NCBI RefSeq assembly: GCF_022447245.1
Contig: NZ_JAKVBC010000002.1
Coordinates: 62,001 to 126,000 of the forward strand
Length of the DNA stretch: 64,000 nt
DNA from: Kordia sp.
GTDB taxonomy: Bacteria; Bacteroidota; Bacteroidia; Flavobacteriales; Flavobacteriaceae
Direction of reading: 5' to 3'
The notes under the pieces were generated by a model that was not told the origin of the DNA, made no database searches, and saw only the letters and a list, made by a program, of their open reading frames with translations. Both the position numbers and the translations under genes were made by a program. Shown here in pieces: positions 61,364 to 64,000 of this stretch (positions are counted from its first letter, which is position 1; every line of letters begins with the position of its first letter).

Positions 61364-63426
61364 TTATTTTTTTAGTTTAAAAAAGAATGTGGTTCCTTTT
61401 CCTTCTTCAGATTCTAATGAAATGGTTCCTTTATATAACTCTATGATTTTTTTCACAATTGATAAACCAATTCCAGTAGATTTTCCTTTTCTGTCAAGTG
61501 TTTGGAATATTTTAAAGATTTTATCATGATAGGCTTTCGCAATTCCAACGCCATTATCAGACACCGAAAATTTCCAATAATTTTTTAACTCAGTATATTG
61601 TACTTCTACAATTCCTTCTTCTTTATCAATATGAACAATTGCGTTGCTGATTAAATTTTGGAATAATTGTTTGATTCGCGTTTTATCAGCATTAATTATA
61701 GGTAATTCTTCTGGGAAGGTAAATTTAATATGTTCTGGAATGTATAAAATGGTTTTAATTTCTTCTAGTACTTCTTTTATGTTTACTTCTTGCGTTGTAA
61801 GAACGTTTTTATCATTTACACTCGAATAACGTAAAATTCCGTCAATGAGTGCGTCCATTTGCTCTAATTTGTTGTTCAACTTATCAAAAGTATCATTGGC
61901 TTCCTCATCCAACACATGCTCATAATCTTCTTGAAACCATGAAATTAATGCGTTAATACTTCGCAGAGGCGATTTTAAATCATGCGAAACTATATGTGCA
62001 AAATCGCGCAATTCTTTATTACTACGTTTTAAATTTTCGAGCAATTCTTTATTTTCACTTTCGGCAGCAATCCTTCTTTCTAAATTCACTGCTTTTGTCA
62101 ATTGAATAGAAACCAAATTGGCTACATTTTTCAGTAAGCGCAAATGCTCTTTTGTAAAAAAGTTCTTGGTAGAATGTTCGGAATCAATAACTCCCACGAC
62201 TTCTCCTTTGATGATAATTGGCACTGAAATTTCTGAATAGCGTCTCATATCATCAACTACATAACGCTCATCTTTAGTTGTATCATGTACTAAAGCAGCT
62301 TTTCCAGTTGCGCAACATTCCCTACTATTCCTTTTCCAAACGGAATGTATAGCTTATCAATAATTTCTTTGTTTTCATCAACTTTAGCACCGTAGCCAGC
62401 TATTTGCTCTAATATATTTTCTTCTTTGTTGACTAAATACACTACACAATCTTCAAACTCTAAATCGCGAGCAGTTACATTCGCTATTTCCCAAGCAATA
62501 TCATGAATGTTTAGTTTCCCAATAAAAGAGCGCGTTAAATTATTCAAAGTATTCAACATTAAACGTCTTTTATGTTTAACGGAAACATCTTCAACAAAAG
62601 CTAACTGGTACTTCATTTTTCCATTACCATCTCGAACTCCAGTAACACTTGTCTTTGATAAAAATGAGGTTCCATCCTTTCGTTTGTACTTTTCTGTAAG
62701 ACTGTAATGATCAATTTCTTTAGCAATCATTCTACTGTATAATCTTCTAGATTTCTCATGAGCATCTTCGTATGAAAGTGCATCTACAGGAGTTCCTAAA
62801 AGTTCTTTATCAGTATATTGAATGAGTTTTTGAAACGCATTATTTGTTTTGATGATTTTTCGATCTTGTGCCAAAACAATTCCTAAAGTAGAGTTATCAA
62901 CAATGGCTGCCAATTGCTCTTGCTGCTCCTCAAAGTTTACTGCATTTTCTTTAGATATGGTAATATCTCTTACAACGCCTTGCGCCGCTGTTATTTTCCC
63001 TTCTTCATTATAAATTAAGCTCGCATTAATCTGTACCCACTTTACTTCCTTATTCTTTGTAAAAATTCGCGCTTCATAATTTGTAAACGAACCTTTTTCA
63101 ATAAGTGCTGCGAAGGAATTCATTGCATACTCAAAGTCTTTACTGTAAATTAAATTGACAACGTTGATTGGTTCTTCTTTAATATCATATCCTATCAATT
63201 TGACTGCAGCATCATTCATTTTGATGACATTTCCCTTAGTATCCATGACAATAAAGGAATCGAGGATATTTTCAAAAAACGCATTGTATTCATGTGTTTT
63301 CGATTTGAGGGCTTCTTGTGTTTCTAGCAATTCGCTAGTACGGCTCAAGAGCAATTCTTCCGCTTTTTCACGGGCTCTTTTTTCGTTTTGGAGGGCTAGT
63401 TCAAGGGCTTGAATCTTATCTTTCAT
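61364..63426 (-). pseudogene. PAS-PAS-GAF sensor histidine kinase with 1-nt frameshift
   Basis: Two open segments: 63426-62290 (N-terminal coiled coil, PAS at about residues 47-165, PAS at 175-285, then GAF) ends at GIVGNVAQLEKLL; 62248-61364 begins inside the GAF (SEISVPIIIKGEVVGVIDSE) and holds the kinase (H-box AHIVSHDLKSPLRSI, N-box NLISNAIVHI, G1 VSDNGVGIA, G2 TGIGLSIVKK). One missing base near 62309 (CAACTGG for CAAACTGG) would restore QTGKAALVHDTTKDERYVVD and one 687-aa protein. The total, 2063 nt, fits exactly with one base lost. A run of A is involved, so either a real indel or a sequencing error. Confidence 0.88.
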
Positions 63427-63565
63427 TTAGAACGCAAATCTAGTTTCAAGGGATTTTCGCGTTTGAAGATAATAAATTCCAAATAATTTTCGGTCAATAA
63501 ACAAAATTAACCGATGAACTGCAATCTTGGTGCTTTAATTGGAATAAGAATTTTGAAATGCTTTT
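63427..63565. other. Intergenic gap
   Basis: 139 bases between the receiver gene and the kinase on the same strand; no gene. May hold the kinase promoter, not recognised. Confidence 0.4.
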
Positions 63566-63979
63566 TTAGAATTCTATAACTTCATTTACCATCCAATAAT
63601 CAACTACACGCTGTATTTTTTTAATGTAGTCTTCATAACGTAATGGTTTGATAATGTAGCCTGCAATTCCGAGATTGTAGCTTTCCAACATATCTTGATG
63701 ATTGTTAGAAGTTGTTACGATGATTGCTGGAATGTAACGTAGATGTGAATCTTCTTTAAGTTCTTTTAGAAATTCAAGTCCATTCATCTTTGGCATATTT
63801 AAATCCAATAGGATAACATTAGGTAGCTCTTGTTTCTTTCGTAAGATATCAAGTGCTTCCTCTCCGTTCTTAGCCTCGAGTATTCTGTGAGTAAATCCTA
63901 ACTTTTTTAAAGATTTTTTAAACTTCAATACTTCGATCTCATCATCTTCGATGAATAAAAATGAAAGATTCTCTAACAT
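63566..63979 (-). CDS. Single-domain response regulator (receiver), 137 aa
   Basis: Receiver only: SFLFIEDDEIEVLKFKKSL, VILLDLNMPKMNGLEFL (Asp59), ATS-like IVTTSNN (Thr) and YIIKPLRYEDYIKKIQ (Lys). The Rcp1-like type pairs with a PAS/GAF kinase in many Bacteroidota and cyanobacteria. It precedes the kinase, Hpt and LytTR genes on the same strand. No output domain, so it likely acts by protein contact or as a phosphate sink. Confidence 0.93.
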   Translation of the reverse strand: MLENLSFLFIEDDEIEVLKFKKSLKKLGFTHRILEAKNGEEALDILRKKQELPNVILLDLNMPKMNGLEFLKELKEDSHLRYIPAIIVTTSNNHQDMLESYNLGIAGYIIKPLRYEDYIKKIQRVVDYWMVNEVIEF

Positions 63980-64000
63980 TTGTTTAATTTATGGTTTTCA

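Noticed and set aside
1-64000. CRISPR array, prophage, intact insertion sequence, rRNA, origin
   Set aside because: No regular repeat-spacer array, no phage structural cluster beyond one S74-type surface protein, no paired terminal inverted repeats around a transposase, no rRNA or dnaA-box cluster was seen.

Overview
The window reads as chromosomal DNA of a marine-type Flavobacteriaceae bacterium (Bacteroidota), probably Kordia or a close relative. The genus is an inference; the family is well supported. Evidence: AT-rich sequence, many GLPGLI, DUF5686 and TonB-receptor-like outer-membrane proteins, two proteins with type IX secretion (T9SS) tails, a GldM-like domain, several promoters of the flavobacterial form TTG-N18-20-TAnnTTTG, and small double-glycine leader peptides of the kind annotated in Kordia as class I lanthipeptides.

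Layout. 1-3.4 kb: an oxidoreductase cut by the window edge, a hypothetical gene, a 46-codon membrane peptide coupled to a PqiA-like protein, and a gene relic. 3.6-11.8 kb: a minus-strand operon (GLPGLI, retropepsin-like protease with PDZ, GLPGLI, outer-membrane beta-barrel) divergent from a histidine kinase and response regulator; three GTTAA boxes 10 bp apart lie between them. 11.8-14.5 kb: a gene graveyard (transposase-like relic, other fragments) around a GldM-like gene and a leader peptide. 14.5-24.2 kb: deoxynucleoside kinase, leader peptide, degenerate M48-like protein, methyltransferase, rhomboid (broken), membrane pyrophosphatase and soluble pyrophosphatase. 24.6-29.4 kb: two membrane-anchored TPR-AraC regulators, each followed by its own leader peptide(s). 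29.8-45 kb: housekeeping genes (DUF5686, PDH E1 beta, EtfBA, bifunctional nuclease, nucleoside transporter, thyA, DHFR, fabD, lspA). 45.2-52.3 kb: three more leader peptides (one broken), galE, a DegT aminotransferase, Kdo transferase, a repetitive lipoprotein, a T9SS tail-fibre-like protein and tRNA-Leu. 52.3-64 kb: M20 dipeptidase, GH16 glucanase, a BlaI/BlaR1-like pair with clear operators, a DUF4407 protein, and a phosphorelay cluster (LytTR regulator, Hpt, PAS/GAF kinase, receiver).

Two themes stand out. First, at least eight related precursors of leader plus GG plus Cys/Thr-rich core occur in 37 kb with no modification enzyme or exporter in view. The regulator-peptide pairs at 24.6-29.4 kb look like repeated modules and are the best candidate for an undescribed system. 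Second, many otherwise normal genes carry one disabling lesion: in-frame TGA in the histidine kinase, TAA in the rhomboid, TAA in the nucleoside transporter, TAA in a leader peptide, TAG near the end of BlaR1, and a 1-nt deletion in the PAS/GAF kinase. All three stop codons are involved, so this is not codon reassignment. It reflects either ongoing gene decay or an error-prone sequence, and only reads can tell. No rRNA, CRISPR array, intact insertion sequence, prophage or replication origin was seen.
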